This document shows positions 52,850-62,600 of a DNA stretch of 64,000 nt, piece by piece. Position numbers and translations under genes: made by a program. The notes below the pieces were generated by a model. The model saw only the letters and a program-made list of their open reading frames with translations. It did no database searches and was not told where the DNA came from. How positions within the stretch are numbered: position 1 is the first letter of the stretch; each line of letters opens with the position of its first letter. The DNA lies in assembly GCF_900109455.1 (NCBI RefSeq), contig NZ_FOAG01000001.1, forward strand, positions 248,001-312,000. The letters run 5' to 3'. This stretch comes from Roseovarius azorensis. Its GTDB lineage: Bacteria > Pseudomonadota > Alphaproteobacteria > Rhodobacterales > Rhodobacteraceae.

Positions 52850-53407
52850 ATGGACATGGATACGGGACTTGAACGCAAGTTCGTGCGCCTGGACGGCGAG
52901 GCGTTGAGTGTGGGCGAGGGAGGCCGGATCGAGGGCTATGCAAGCCTCTTTGGCGCGCCCGATCAGGGCGGCGATATCGTCGAGCGGGGGGCCTATTCGG
53001 CCTCGCTGGCGCGGCTGGCGGCGGAGGGTCGCAAGGTCAAGATGCTGTGGCAGCATGATCCGGCGCAGCCGATCGGCATCTGGGACGAGGTGCGCGAGGA
53101 TGCGCGCGGTCTGTGGGTCAAGGGGCGATTGCTGGACAGTGTGGAGCGGGCGCGCGAGGCGGCGGCGCTGATCGCGGCGGGGGCGATTGATGGCCTCAGC
53201 ATCGGCTATCGCACCTTGCGCGCGGTGAAGAACGACAAGGGCCAGCGGCTCTTGAGGGAACTGGAGCTCTGGGAGGTGTCGCTGGTGACATTCCCGATGC
53301 TGCCCAGTGCGCGGGTGACGGCCAAGGGTGAGACCCCGGGCGCCGGAACGCTGCGTGAATTGGCGGCGGTCTTTGACGCGGCCCGCCGGGAAATGGCGCG
53401 GATCTAG
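52850..53407 (+). CDS. GTA orfg4, prohead protease
   Basis: A 185-residue HK97-type serine protease that matures the capsid. ATG 52850 follows GAGG; 52856 is possible. The catalytic His is probably H69 (L-W-Q-H-D-P) and the Ser S117 (G-L-S-I-G-Y), both family hallmarks. The E-L-W-E-V-S-L-V-T-F-P-M motif near 140 is also diagnostic. It lies between the small head protein and the capsid gene. Confidence 0.92.
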   Translation: MDMDTGLERKFVRLDGEALSVGEGGRIEGYASLFGAPDQGGDIVERGAYSASLARLAAEGRKVKMLWQHDPAQPIGIWDEVREDARGLWVKGRLLDSVERAREAAALIAAGAIDGLSIGYRTLRAVKNDKGQRLLRELELWEVSLVTFPMLPSARVTAKGETPGAGTLRELAAVFDAARREMARI

Positions 53408-53438
53408 CGCCGGGCGACGACCCAAACTGAAGGATGGA

Positions 53439-54620
53439 ATGATGACAACCCAAGCAAAGGCTCGGGCCGGGGAAGATCTGTCTCCGGTGGCCGAGATGAA
53501 ATCCGCTGTGGCGGGTTTCATGAGCGAATTCAGTGTCTTTCGTGCCGAAGTTTACAACCGACTGCAACAGCAAGAAGAGAAGATGACCATGTTTGAACGC
53601 AAATCCATCGCCCTGTCGCGCCCGCATCTGGCAGCGGGGGCCGACACCCATGCCCCGCATCGCAAGGCGTTTGACGCCTACCTGCGCGGCGGCGACGATG
53701 ATGCGCTGCGCGGACTGGAACTGGAGGGCAAGGCGCTCAATACCGCGATTGCCGGTGAGGGTGGATATCTGGTCGATCCGCAGACCGCCGAGACGATCCG
53801 GTCGGTGCTGACCTCGACCGCCTCGATCCGGGCGGTGGCCAATGTGGTCGCGGTCGAGGCCAGCAGTTTCGACGTGCTGGTGGATCACACGGATGTGGGG
53901 CATGGCTGGGCCACGGAAACCGGATCGGTGGCCGAGACCGACACGCCGGCGATCGACCGGATCAACATTCCGCTGCATGAGCTGAGCGCGCTGCCCAAGG
54001 CATCGCAGCGCCTGCTGGACGACAGCGCCTTTGACGTCGAGGGCTGGCTGGCTGGGCGGATCGCCGACAAGTTCGCGCGCGCCGAGGCGGCGGCCTTTGT
54101 CGGGGGCGACGGGCTGGACAAGCCGCGCGGGTTCCTGGCGCATCCGAGTGTCGATAACGATGTCTGGACCTGGGGCAATCTGGGCTATGTGCCGACCGGG
54201 GCTGAAGGCGCGATTGACGGGCCAGATCCGATTGTCGATCTGGTCTATGCCTTGGGCGCGCAGTATCGCGCCAATGCGACATTCGTGATGAATTCGAAGA
54301 CCGCAGGGACGATCCGCAAGATGAAGGATGCCGATGGCCGGTTCCTGTGGTCGGACGGTCTGGCCGCGGGAGAGCCTGCGCGGCTGATGGGGTACCGCGT
54401 GCTGATCGCCGAGGACATGCCAGACATCGCCACGGGGGCCAATGCCATTGCGTTCGGGGATTTCCGCGCGGGCTATACGGTGGCCGAGCGTCCTGATCTG
54501 CGGGTGCTGCGCGATCCCTACAGCGCCAAGCCGCATGTGCTGTTTTACGCCACCAAGCGGGTGGGTGGCGATGTCTCTGATTTCAAGGCGATCAAGCTGT
54601 TGAAATTCGCCGTCTCCTGA
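53439..54620 (+). CDS. GTA orfg5, major capsid protein
   Basis: A 393-residue HK97-fold capsid protein. ATG 53439/53442 both follow AAGGA. An N-terminal scaffold-like region (residues 1-95, cut off by orfg4) precedes the mature shell, which begins around the region after K-A-L-N-T-A-I-A-G-E-G-G-Y-L-V. P-Q-T-A-E-T-I-R near 113 and the C-terminal Y-A-T-K-R-V-G-G-D are characteristic. Small isometric GTA heads hold about 4 kb of host DNA. Confidence 0.94.
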   Translation: MMTTQAKARAGEDLSPVAEMKSAVAGFMSEFSVFRAEVYNRLQQQEEKMTMFERKSIALSRPHLAAGADTHAPHRKAFDAYLRGGDDDALRGLELEGKALNTAIAGEGGYLVDPQTAETIRSVLTSTASIRAVANVVAVEASSFDVLVDHTDVGHGWATETGSVAETDTPAIDRINIPLHELSALPKASQRLLDDSAFDVEGWLAGRIADKFARAEAAAFVGGDGLDKPRGFLAHPSVDNDVWTWGNLGYVPTGAEGAIDGPDPIVDLVYALGAQYRANATFVMNSKTAGTIRKMKDADGRFLWSDGLAAGEPARLMGYRVLIAEDMPDIATGANAIAFGDFRAGYTVAERPDLRVLRDPYSAKPHVLFYATKRVGGDVSDFKAIKLLKFAVS

Positions 54621-54698
54621 CGTGCGCGGATGGGGCGCGGGGCGGGCACGCCGCGCGCCTGAAGCACCGGAAGGGTCCGGGATATATGGAGTAGGTCC

Positions 54699-55298
54699 AT
54701 GATGTTGATGGAAGAAACCGCAGTGCCCCTGATCGCGCTGCCGCTGGCGGAATTCAGGACGCATCTGCGGCTGGGCACCGGGTTTGCGGATGACGATATC
54801 CAGGATCAGGTTCTGGAGAGTTTCCTGCGCGCCGCCTTGGCCGGCATTGAGGGGCGCACCGGCAAAGTCTTGATGGAGCGAGATTTTTCCTGGGTGTTGC
54901 AGGCGTGGCGGGATGCCGGGGGTCAGGCCCTGCCGGTGGCACCGGTGAGCGCGGTTCTCAGTCTCTCCTTGCGCAACCGGGCCGATGAGGTCGAGGTGAT
55001 CGACCCCGCGCACTACCGGCTGGAGCGCGATGCGCATCGGCCCGTGCTGCGCCCTGCGGGTACGTTCCTGCCTGCCATCGCGCCGGGTGGCGTGGCCGAG
55101 ATCGTGTTTCGTGCGGGCTATGGCGCGGCTTGGGGTGATCTGCCGGCCGATCTGGCGCAGGCCGTGCTGATGCTGGCGGCGCATTATTATGAATATCGAC
55201 ACGAGACGGGGCTGAGCGGCGGCTGCATGCCGTTTGGCGTGGCCAGCCTGATCGAGCGCTATCGCACGGTGCGTCTGTTGGGCGGGAGCGCGCGGTGA
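54699..55298 (+). CDS. GTA orfg6, head-tail connector protein
   Basis: A 199-residue protein of the gp6/phiE125 gp8 type connector family: D-D-x-Q-D-Q-V-L-E-S-F-L-R-A-A near 30, G-R-T-G-K-V-L near 50, and a conserved A-H-Y-Y-E-Y-R-H-E-T near 165. Start at ATG 54699 (ATG 54702 possible) after GGAGTAGG. It forms the adaptor ring below the portal. It overlaps orfg7. Confidence 0.87.
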   Translation: MMLMEETAVPLIALPLAEFRTHLRLGTGFADDDIQDQVLESFLRAALAGIEGRTGKVLMERDFSWVLQAWRDAGGQALPVAPVSAVLSLSLRNRADEVEVIDPAHYRLERDAHRPVLRPAGTFLPAIAPGGVAEIVFRAGYGAAWGDLPADLAQAVLMLAAHYYEYRHETGLSGGCMPFGVASLIERYRTVRLLGGSAR

Positions 55299-55636
55299 TG
55301 GCGCGGCCAAGGCTCAACCGGCCGCTGGTGCTGGAGGCGGCGCTGCGCCTGCCGGATGGTGCGGGTGGATTCACCCTTGTCTGGCAGGCGCGGGGCACGC
55401 TCTGGGCCGAGGTCAGCACACGCGCCGGGCGCGAGGCTGAGGGAGAGGGCGTGCGACTGGCGCGCGCGGGCTACCGGATTGCGGTGCGTGCGGCCCCGCA
55501 GGGCAGTTCCTCGCGCCCGCAGGCTGGGCAGCGGCTGCGCGATGGCGCGCGGCTCTTTCACATCGTGGCGGTGACCGAGGCGGATGCGGGCGGGCGATAC
55601 CTGACCTGCTGGGCGGAAGAGGAGGTGGTGCAATGA
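55298..55636 (+). CDS. GTA orfg7, head closure/head-tail adaptor protein
   Basis: A 112-residue protein with start ATG 55298 (GTG 55295 possible) overlapping orfg6. The beta-rich G-G-F-T-L-V-W-Q-A-R-G-T-L-W-A-E-V near 24 and the D-A-G-G-R-Y-L-T-C-W-A-E-E end match the gp16/SPP1-type head closure family used in GTAs. Follows the normal order. Confidence 0.83.
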   Translation: MARPRLNRPLVLEAALRLPDGAGGFTLVWQARGTLWAEVSTRAGREAEGEGVRLARAGYRIAVRAAPQGSSSRPQAGQRLRDGARLFHIVAVTEADAGGRYLTCWAEEEVVQ

Positions 55637-56046
55637 GCTATGGTGTGGCGGCGGCGCTGCAGGAGGCGGTTTTCCAGCGGCTGAGCAATGATGCGGTTCT
55701 GACAGGGTTGGTGGGGGGCGCGATCTATGACGCGGTGCCGCCGGGCCCGCTGCCACCGCTCTATGTGACGCTTGGTTCCGAAGACGTGCGCGAGCGTGGC
55801 GACGGATCGGCGGGCGGGGCCTGGCACAGTTTCACGGTTTCTGTCGTGACGGAGGGCGCCGGGTTCCTTGGCGCCAAACAAGTCGCGGACGCGGTCAGCG
55901 ACGCGCTGGCGGATGCGCGCCTGGTGCTGGGTCGCGGGCATCTCAGCGGCCTCACATTCCTGCGTGCGCGGGCGCGGCGCGAAACCGGCGGCACGCTGCG
56001 GCGGGTCGACCTCGTCTTTCGCGCCCGCGTGGATGACACAGTCTAA
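55633..56046 (+). CDS. GTA orfg8, tail terminator protein (DUF3168)
   Basis: A 137-residue protein, overlapping orfg7. Features A-V-F-Q-R-L-S-N-D-A near 12, V-Y-V-T-L-G-S-E near 45, and R-R-V-D-L-V-F-R-A-R at the end. These are signatures of DUF3168, the tail-terminator family in GTAs and siphophages. It stops tail tube growth. Confidence 0.85.
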   Translation: MSYGVAAALQEAVFQRLSNDAVLTGLVGGAIYDAVPPGPLPPLYVTLGSEDVRERGDGSAGGAWHSFTVSVVTEGAGFLGAKQVADAVSDALADARLVLGRGHLSGLTFLRARARRETGGTLRRVDLVFRARVDDTV

Positions 56047-56070
56047 CCCTTTGATATCGGAGATGGAAAT

Positions 56071-56484
56071 ATGACGGTACAGAACGGCAAGGATCTGCTG
56101 ATCAAGATCGACCTCAACGGCAGCGGCAATTTTCAGACGGTGGCCGGGCTGCGCGCCACGCGCATCAGTCTCAACGCCGAGAGCGTTGATGTGACAAGCC
56201 TCGAGTCGGCGGGCGGCTGGCGCGAATTGCTGGCGGGCGCGGGGGTGAAATCCGCGAGCATCAGCGGATCGGGGATTTTCCGCGACGCGGCGAGCGATGA
56301 GCGGGCGCGGCAGATATTCTTTGACGGGGAAATGCCGGATTTTCAGGTTGTCATCCCGGATTTCGGCACCATCGAGGGACCGTTTCAGGTGACGGCCATT
56401 GAGTATGGGGGCACCCATGACGGCGAGGCGACCTATGAGCTGGCGCTCGCCTCTGCCGGGCAACTCACGTTTACGGTGCTGTGA
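56071..56484 (+). CDS. GTA orfg9, major tail tube protein
   Basis: A 137-residue protein after a 24-base gap. It starts M-T-V-Q-N-G-K-D-L-L-I-K and has G-L-R-A-T-R-I-S near 28 and S-A-S-I-S-G-S-G-I near 72, the beta-sandwich of GTA/HK97-type tube proteins. It is the major tail component. Normal size. Confidence 0.88.
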   Translation: MTVQNGKDLLIKIDLNGSGNFQTVAGLRATRISLNAESVDVTSLESAGGWRELLAGAGVKSASISGSGIFRDAASDERARQIFFDGEMPDFQVVIPDFGTIEGPFQVTAIEYGGTHDGEATYELALASAGQLTFTVL

Positions 56485-56488
56485 GGCG

Positions 56489-56812
56489 ATGGCCAATCCC
56501 TGGGCAGGCGAGGTGGCGCTGGTGATCGGCGGCGAGGGCCGCGTGATGCGGCTGACGCTGGGCGCGCTGGCGGAGTTGGAGGTGGGGCTGGGTGCCGGAT
56601 CGCTGGTTGATCTGGTGACGCGGTTCGAGGGTGGGGCGTTTTCCACCCGCGACGTGCTGGCGCTGATCGTGGCGGGGCTGCGTGGTGGTGGTTGGCGGGG
56701 GGCGGAGGCGGATCTTTTGAGCGCCGAGATCGAGGGCGGGCCACTGGCGGCGGCGCGGGCGGCGGCGGAACTCCTGGCGCGGGCCTTTGCGCTGCCCGAG
56801 GTGGGGGCGTGA
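56489..56812 (+). CDS. GTA orfg10, tail assembly chaperone-like protein
   Basis: A 107-residue protein. ATG 56489 is 5 bases after the tube stop. Pattern: G-E-V-A-L-V-I-G-G-E-G-R near 6, L-G-A-L-A-E-L-E near 22 and the helix A-R-A-A-A-E-L-L-A-R near 92. It is of the GTA-gp10 family, an analog of the chaperone that precedes the tape measure in siphophages. Confidence 0.8.
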   Translation: MANPWAGEVALVIGGEGRVMRLTLGALAELEVGLGAGSLVDLVTRFEGGAFSTRDVLALIVAGLRGGGWRGAEADLLSAEIEGGPLAAARAAAELLARAFALPEVGA

Positions 56813-57015
56813 GCGGGCGATTTGATTGGCCTGCGCTGATGCGTGCGGGAATGCATGGGCTGGGTTTGCGCCCGGCGGAATTCTGGGCGCTGACGCCGGT
56901 GGAATTGCGGCTGATGCTGGGCGAACGGCAGGGCGTGCAGCCGATGGCGCGCGCGGGGCTGGAGGCGCTGTTGCGCACCTTTCCCGATGAGCAAGGAGCG
57001 ATGAGCGATGGATGA
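56809..57015 (+). CDS. GTA orfg10.1, small tail assembly chaperone
   Basis: A 68-residue protein from GTG 56809 overlapping orfg10 by 4 bases. F-D-W-P-A-L-M-R-A-G, L-R-P-A-E-F-W-A-L-T-P-V-E-L near 20-33 and M-L-G-E-R are the hallmarks of the rcc01693-type phage tail assembly chaperone. It may be the second half of a chaperone pair, comparable to lambda GT but here without an evident slippery site. Confidence 0.8.
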   Translation: MSGRFDWPALMRAGMHGLGLRPAEFWALTPVELRLMLGERQGVQPMARAGLEALLRTFPDEQGAMSDG

Positions 57016-57655
57016 GACGGAGTTGGAGGCGCAGATTGCCTCTCTTGACGATACGATGGGGCAGGCGACGGGTATGGCGGCGGCCTTTGGCGCGGAACTG
57101 GCGCGGGTGCGGGGCGGGTTTGCCGCTGCCGGGCAGGATGTGCAATCGCTGGAACGGGGCCTCAGCCGAGGCTTGCGCGGGGCGCTGCGTGGCGCGGTGG
57201 TGGAGGGCGACAGCCTGTCGGACAGTCTGCGCCGGTTGGCGACGATCATGGTCAACACCGCGTTCAACGATGCTACGCGCCCGGTGACAGATCAGTTGGG
57301 TGGGCTGATTTCACAGGGGATCGGCAGTCTTGTGGGCGGGCTGTTCCCCTTTGCGAGGGGGGCGAGTTTCGCGCAGGGCCGGGTGCAGCCCTTTGCCAGT
57401 GGCGGGGTGGTGAGCGGCCCGGTGACATTCCCGATGCGCGGCGGCACGGGCCTGATGGGTGAGGCGGGACCAGAGGCGATCATGCCCCTGTCGCGTGGCC
57501 CGGACGGGCGTTTGGGTGTGCGCGCGCAGGGCGGCGGCAACGTGAGCGTTGTGATGAATATCCAGACGCCCGATACCGAGGGGTTCCGCCGCTCGCAGGG
57601 GCAGATCGCGGCGCAACTGGGCCGCGTGATCGGACGCGGCGGGCGCAATCGCTGA
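57008..57655 (+). CDS. GTA orfg11, tail tape measure protein
   Basis: A 215-residue, short tape measure (GTA tails are short). N-terminal coiled coil, then G-L-S-R-G-L-R-G-A-L-R near 50, a hydrophobic/Gly segment (L-G-G-L-I-S-Q-G-I-G-S-L-V-G-G-L) near 97-112, and the C-terminal G-G-V-V and M-G-E-A-G-P-E-A-I-M-P-L near 150-160. It overlaps orfg10.1 by 8 bases. Confidence 0.88.
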   Translation: MDETELEAQIASLDDTMGQATGMAAAFGAELARVRGGFAAAGQDVQSLERGLSRGLRGALRGAVVEGDSLSDSLRRLATIMVNTAFNDATRPVTDQLGGLISQGIGSLVGGLFPFARGASFAQGRVQPFASGGVVSGPVTFPMRGGTGLMGEAGPEAIMPLSRGPDGRLGVRAQGGGNVSVVMNIQTPDTEGFRRSQGQIAAQLGRVIGRGGRNR

Positions 57656-57668
57656 AAGGGAGAGGGCA

Positions 57669-58301
57669 ATGGGATTTCACGAGGTCAGATTTCCGGCGAG
57701 CCTGAGTTTCGGCTCGTTTGGCGGGCCGGAGCGGTTGACGGATATCGTCACGCTCGCCAACGGGTTCGAGGAGCGCAACACGCCATGGGCGCAGTCGCGC
57801 CGGCGCTATGATGCGGGAGTGGCGCTGCGGAGCCTGGACGATATCGAGGCGGTGATCGCATTCTTCGAGGCGCGGCGCGGGCAGCTTTACGGGTTTCGCT
57901 GGAAGGACTGGACCGATTTCAGATCGGGCCGGGCCAAGGCCGCGCCCGATTACCGCGATCAGGTGATCGGGGTGGGGGATGACGCGACCGTTTCGTTCCA
58001 ACTGCTCAAGACCTACCGCTCGGGCGAGCAGGTGGCGGTGCGCCCCATCGCCAAGCCGGTCAAGGGCAGCGTTCGCATCGGCCTGTCGAACAACGAGTCG
58101 CAGGAGGGCGTGCATTACGAGGTGGACGCGACCACCGGCATCGTCACCTTTTCCGAGCCGCCCAACATGGGTGTGCAGATCACCGCAGGCTATGAATTCG
58201 ACGTGCCGGTGCGGTTTGATACGGATCGCATACAGGCCAGCATGGCCAGTTTTCAGGCCGGTGAGGTGCCGAATGTTCCGGTGGTGGAGATCCGGATATG
58301 A
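57669..58301 (+). CDS. GTA orfg12, distal tail protein (DUF2460)
   Basis: A 210-residue protein with F-H-E-V-R-F-P near the start, N-G-F-E-E-R-N-x-x-W near 35, G-F-R-W-K-D-W near 75 and the C-terminal F-D-V-P-V-R-F-D-T-D near 178. The DUF2460 family forms the hexameric distal tail ring. It couples by ATGA to orfg13. Confidence 0.9.
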   Translation: MGFHEVRFPASLSFGSFGGPERLTDIVTLANGFEERNTPWAQSRRRYDAGVALRSLDDIEAVIAFFEARRGQLYGFRWKDWTDFRSGRAKAAPDYRDQVIGVGDDATVSFQLLKTYRSGEQVAVRPIAKPVKGSVRIGLSNNESQEGVHYEVDATTGIVTFSEPPNMGVQITAGYEFDVPVRFDTDRIQASMASFQAGEVPNVPVVEIRI

Positions 58302-59176
58302 GCGGGCTGGAGGCGCATCTGGAAACGGGTGTCACCACCACCTGTCGGTGCTGGGCGCTGACGCGGCGCGATGGTGTGGTGATGGGGTTTACCGATCACG
58401 ACCGGGAACTGGTCTTTGATGGGATCGCGTTTCGCCCCGATACCGGGCTGAGCGCGCTGGCGCTGCAACAGACGACGGGCCTGTCGGTGGACAATACCGA
58501 GGCGCTGGGCGCGCTCAGCGATGCCGCGATCCGCGAGGCGGATATAGAGGCGGGGCGTTATGACGGCGCAGATCTGCGCGCCTGGCTGGTGAACTGGCAG
58601 GACGTGGCCGCGCGGCAGCTATTGTTTCGCGGCACGATTGGCGAGTTGCGCCGCGCCGGTGGCGCGTTCGAGGCAGAGTTGCGGGGCTTGACCGATGCGC
58701 TCAACGTGCCGATGGGGCGGGTCTATCAGAAGAGTTGCAGCGCTGTTCTGGGGGATCGGGATTGCACATTTGATCTGGAGACGCCGGGCTATGTGTCCGA
58801 GCGAGAGGTCGAGGAAATCGAGGGAAACCGGGTGTTTCGCTTTGCCGGGATGGGCGGGTTTGACGAAGGCTGGTTTCGGCACGGGGTGATCCGGGTGCAG
58901 AGCGGTGCGGCGGCGGGGCTGGTTGGTCTCATCAAGCGCGACCGGAGCGAGGGCGCGGGGCGGGTGATCGAGCTGTGGCATCCGCTGCGGGCCGAGGTTG
59001 CGTCCGGCGATGCGTTGCGAATCGAGGCGGGCTGCGACAAGCGGATGGTGACTTGTCAGATCAAGTTCGGCAATCTGCTGAATTTTCAGGGTTTTCCAGA
59101 TATTCCCGGTGACGATTGGACGATCACCGATCCGACGAAATCACCGCGTCTCGATGGCCGGAGCCGTCGCCGATGA
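58298..59176 (+). CDS. GTA orfg13, tail hub protein (DUF2163)
   Basis: A 292-residue protein with T-C-R-C-W-A-L-T-R-R-D near 15, T-D-H-D near 30, the Y-Q-K-S-C-S-A-V-L-G-D-x-x-C motif near 147-160, and G-C-D-K-R-M-x-T-C near 247-255, all typical of DUF2163. Several cysteines may bind metal, perhaps Fe-S in the hub as reported for GTA particles. Normal length. Confidence 0.9.
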   Translation: MSGLEAHLETGVTTTCRCWALTRRDGVVMGFTDHDRELVFDGIAFRPDTGLSALALQQTTGLSVDNTEALGALSDAAIREADIEAGRYDGADLRAWLVNWQDVAARQLLFRGTIGELRRAGGAFEAELRGLTDALNVPMGRVYQKSCSAVLGDRDCTFDLETPGYVSEREVEEIEGNRVFRFAGMGGFDEGWFRHGVIRVQSGAAAGLVGLIKRDRSEGAGRVIELWHPLRAEVASGDALRIEAGCDKRMVTCQIKFGNLLNFQGFPDIPGDDWTITDPTKSPRLDGRSRRR

Positions 59177-59616
59177 GTGCGCAGGGGGAACGGATCGTTG
59201 CCGCAGCACGCGGTTGGATCGGCACGCCCTATCGGCATCAGGCGGCGTGCCGGGGGGCGGGTTGCGACTGTCTGGGGCTTGTTCGCGGGCTCTGGCGCGA
59301 GCTGCGGGGTGCTGAGCCTGAGCGCCCGCCCGCCTATACGATGGACTGGTCCGAGCCTGCGCGGCAGGAGGCGCTGTGGCAGGCGGCCGCGCGGCATCTG
59401 GTGGGCAAACCTCTGAATGCGGAAGCCCCCGGCGATGTGATCCTCTTTCGCATGCGCGAGGGGTCGGTGGCCAAGCATCTGGGGGTGCTGGCCGCGACCG
59501 GCGCGCGGGCGAGTTTCATCCATGCCTATAGCGGGCATGGCGTGGTCGAATGCGCGCTGAGTGCGCCCTGGCGGCGGCGCATCGTGGCGCGGTTCGCATT
59601 TCCTGACGAGAGGTAA
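59173..59616 (+). CDS. GTA orfg14, NlpC/P60 cell wall peptidase
   Basis: A 147-residue peptidase. ATG 59173 is chosen because it overlaps the orfg13 stop and starts the conserved part. C33 in C-D-C-L-G-L is the nucleophile and H102 in K-H-L-G-V-L the catalytic His. The enzyme cuts peptide links of murein so GTA DNA can enter a cell. It has the same domain type as the fused peptidase in the prophage tip protein at 7.7 kb. Confidence 0.92.
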   Translation: MSAQGERIVAAARGWIGTPYRHQAACRGAGCDCLGLVRGLWRELRGAEPERPPAYTMDWSEPARQEALWQAAARHLVGKPLNAEAPGDVILFRMREGSVAKHLGVLAATGARASFIHAYSGHGVVECALSAPWRRRIVARFAFPDER

Positions 59617-59619
59617 ACC

Positions 59620-62600
59620 ATGGCAACCATTCTGTTATCCACCGCAGGGGCGGCGATCGGCGGGGCGGTGGGCGGCACCGCGCTTGGCCTGTCGTCGGTG
59701 GCGATCGGGCGGTTCGCGGGCGCGGTCATCGGTCGGTCGATTGACCAGCGTTTGCTGGGGCAGGGATCCGAGGCGGTCGAGACCGGGCGGGTGAGCCGCC
59801 TGCGCCTGACCGGCGCGGGCGAGGGCGATGCGATCCCGCAGGTTTACGGGCGGATGCGCGTGGGCGGGCAGGTGATCTGGGCCACGGAGTTCCGCGAGAA
59901 CGTGAGTGTGACACCGGGCAGCCGAGGCGGCGGCAAGGGCAGTCCGCGTCCCGCCACACCCGCGACGCGGGCGATCGGCTATTCGGTGAGTGTGGCGCTG
60001 GCGCTTTGCGAGGGCGAGATCAGCCGCGTGGCGCGGGTCTGGGCGGACGGGACAGAGGTGTCGCCTGCCAGTCTGAACATGCAGGTCTACAAGGGCACGC
60101 GCGATCAGTTGCCCGATCCAAGGATCGAGGCTGTGGAGGGGGCAGGCAATGTCCCCGCCTATCGCGGCATTGCCTATGTGGTGATCGAGGATCTGGATAT
60201 CAGCCAGTTTGGTAACCGCGTGCCGCAGTTCAGTTTCGAGGTGTGCCGCCCGTCGCAGCCCGGTCAGCCGGGGGCCGATCTTGATCCGGTGCGCGCGGTG
60301 CGGGGGGTGGCGCTGTTGCCGGGGACCGGGGAATATGCGCTGGCCACCACGCCGGTCAGGATGAATTTCGGGTTTGGCTCTGGCCGCATTGCCAATATCA
60401 ACAGCCCCTCGGAGCGGACCGATATGACCACCGCGCTGGAGGCGCTGGTCGAGGAATTACCCGCCTGTCGTGCCACCTCGCTGATCGTGAGCTGGTTTGG
60501 CGACGATCTGCGTTGCGGGGAATGCCGGATCAGGCCGCGGGTGGAGCAGCGGCAGTTCGAGGCGGCGAACATGCCGTGGCAGGTGTCCGGCCTCAGCCGC
60601 ACGCAGGCGGGCGAGGTGCCGCGCGATGCGGATGGCCGCGAGGTCTATGGCGGCACGCCCGCCGATCAGGCGGTGATCGAGGCGATCCTGGCGCTGCAGC
60701 AGGCGGGGCAGGAGGTGCTCTATTACCCGTTCATCCTGATGGAACAGATGCCGGGCAATGGCCTGCCCGATCCCTGGAGCGATGCCGAGGATCAGCCGGT
60801 GTTGCCCTGGCGCGGGCGGATTGCCACGTCCAAGGTGCCGGGACAGCCCGGTAGTCCTGATGGCACGGTGGCGGCGGCTGCGGAGGTCGCGGCGTTTTTC
60901 GGCACTGCGCGCGCCGCCGATTTCAACGTGACGCCGTTGGAGGCGCAGCCGGTCACGCAACCCGGCACGGGCGCGCTCGATTTGCTGAGCTTTGGCGGGG
61001 CGGTGAAAGTCAGCCCGGTGGCCTATCACGGCCCCGATGAATGGTCCTATCGCCGCTTCATCCTGCATCAGGCGGCGCTCTGCGCGGCGGTGGGGGGCGT
61101 CGAGAGTTTCTGCATCGGGTCCGAAATGCGCAGCCTGACGCAGATCCGGGGGGCGGATAACAGTTTTCCTGCGGTGGCGCAGTTGATCGCGCTCGCGGCA
61201 GAGGTGCGCGAGTTGCTGGGGCCGCAGGTCAGGATCAGCTATGCCGCCGACTGGTCGGAATATTTCGGCTATCAGCCGGGGGATGGCGACAGGTTCTTTC
61301 ACCTCGACCCGCTGTGGGCGGATGAGAACATAGATTTCATCGGCATCGACAATTACATGCCCCTGTCGGATTGGCGGGATGGCTATGAGCATCTCGACGC
61401 GCGGGACTGGCCGTCGGTCTACGATCTGGACTATCTGCAGGCCAATATCGAGGGCGGTGAAGGCTATGACTGGTTCTACCCCTCGGCGCAGGCACGCGCC
61501 GCGCAGCGCCGGGTGCCGATCACCGACGAGGCGCACGCAGAGCCGTGGATCTGGCGGTTCAAGGATCTGCGCGGATGGTGGCAGAACGCCCATTTTGAGC
61601 GGGTGGGAGGCGAACGCAGCCCGGTGCCGACCGCGTGGGTGCCGCAGTCGAAACCGATCCGTTTCACCGAATATGGCTGTGCCGCGGTGGACAAGGGGAC
61701 CAACCAGCCAAATCGGTTTCTTGATCCGAAATCGTCTGAATCGAGCCTGCCGCACCATTCGAGCGGACAGCGCGACGAGTTGATCCAATTGCAATATCTG
61801 CGCGCCATGGCGGGCTATTGGGGCGATCCGGCGCGCAATCCGGTGTCGGAGATATTCGAGGGCCGGATGATCGACATGGATCATGCCTATGTCTGGGCCT
61901 GGGATACACGGCCCTATCCGCATTTTCCGGGCAACAGCGCGCTCTGGTCCGATGGCGCGAATTATGCGCGCGGGCACTGGATCACCGGGCGGGTGAGCGG
62001 GCGCAGGCTGGCCGATATGATAGGGGAAATCGCGGGGCGCGCTGGGGTGGCGGATCTGAATGCAAGCCGCGCAGCGGGGTTCGTGCGCGGCTATCTGGTG
62101 GATCAGGTAGCGGGGGCGCGTGCGGCACTGCAACCGCTGATGCTGGCGCATGGCGTGGATGCGGTCGAACGTGGTGGGGTGCTGTTATTTCGTCGCCGCG
62201 ACGGGAAGGTGAATCACACGGTTGATCTGGAACGGGTCGTGCGCGATCCCGAACTGGGCGGGGTGATCGAGGAGACGCGCGGCAGCGATGCGGAACTGGC
62301 GGGCCGGGTGCGGCTGCGTTTTGTCGAGGCGGATGCGGATTACGAGGCGATCTCGGAAGAGGCGATCCTGCCCGACGAGGCCACCCATGCGGTCGCCATG
62401 TCGGAGATGCCGCTGGCATTGACGCGCGCCGAGGGGCGGCAGGTGGTCGAACGCTGGCTGTCCGAGGCGCGGGTGGCGGTCGATACGCTGCGCCTGACCC
62501 TGCCGCCCTCGCGGCTGGCCGCCGGAGCCGGTGATGTGATCGAACTGCCCGAGGCGGCGGGCGGCGGGCGGTTCCGCATCGACCGGGTGGAACAGATGGG

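Noticed and set aside
56489-57015. A frameshift fusion of the GTA chaperone pair
   Set aside because: The second frame has its own GTG start overlapping the first stop, and no slippery heptamer is present.
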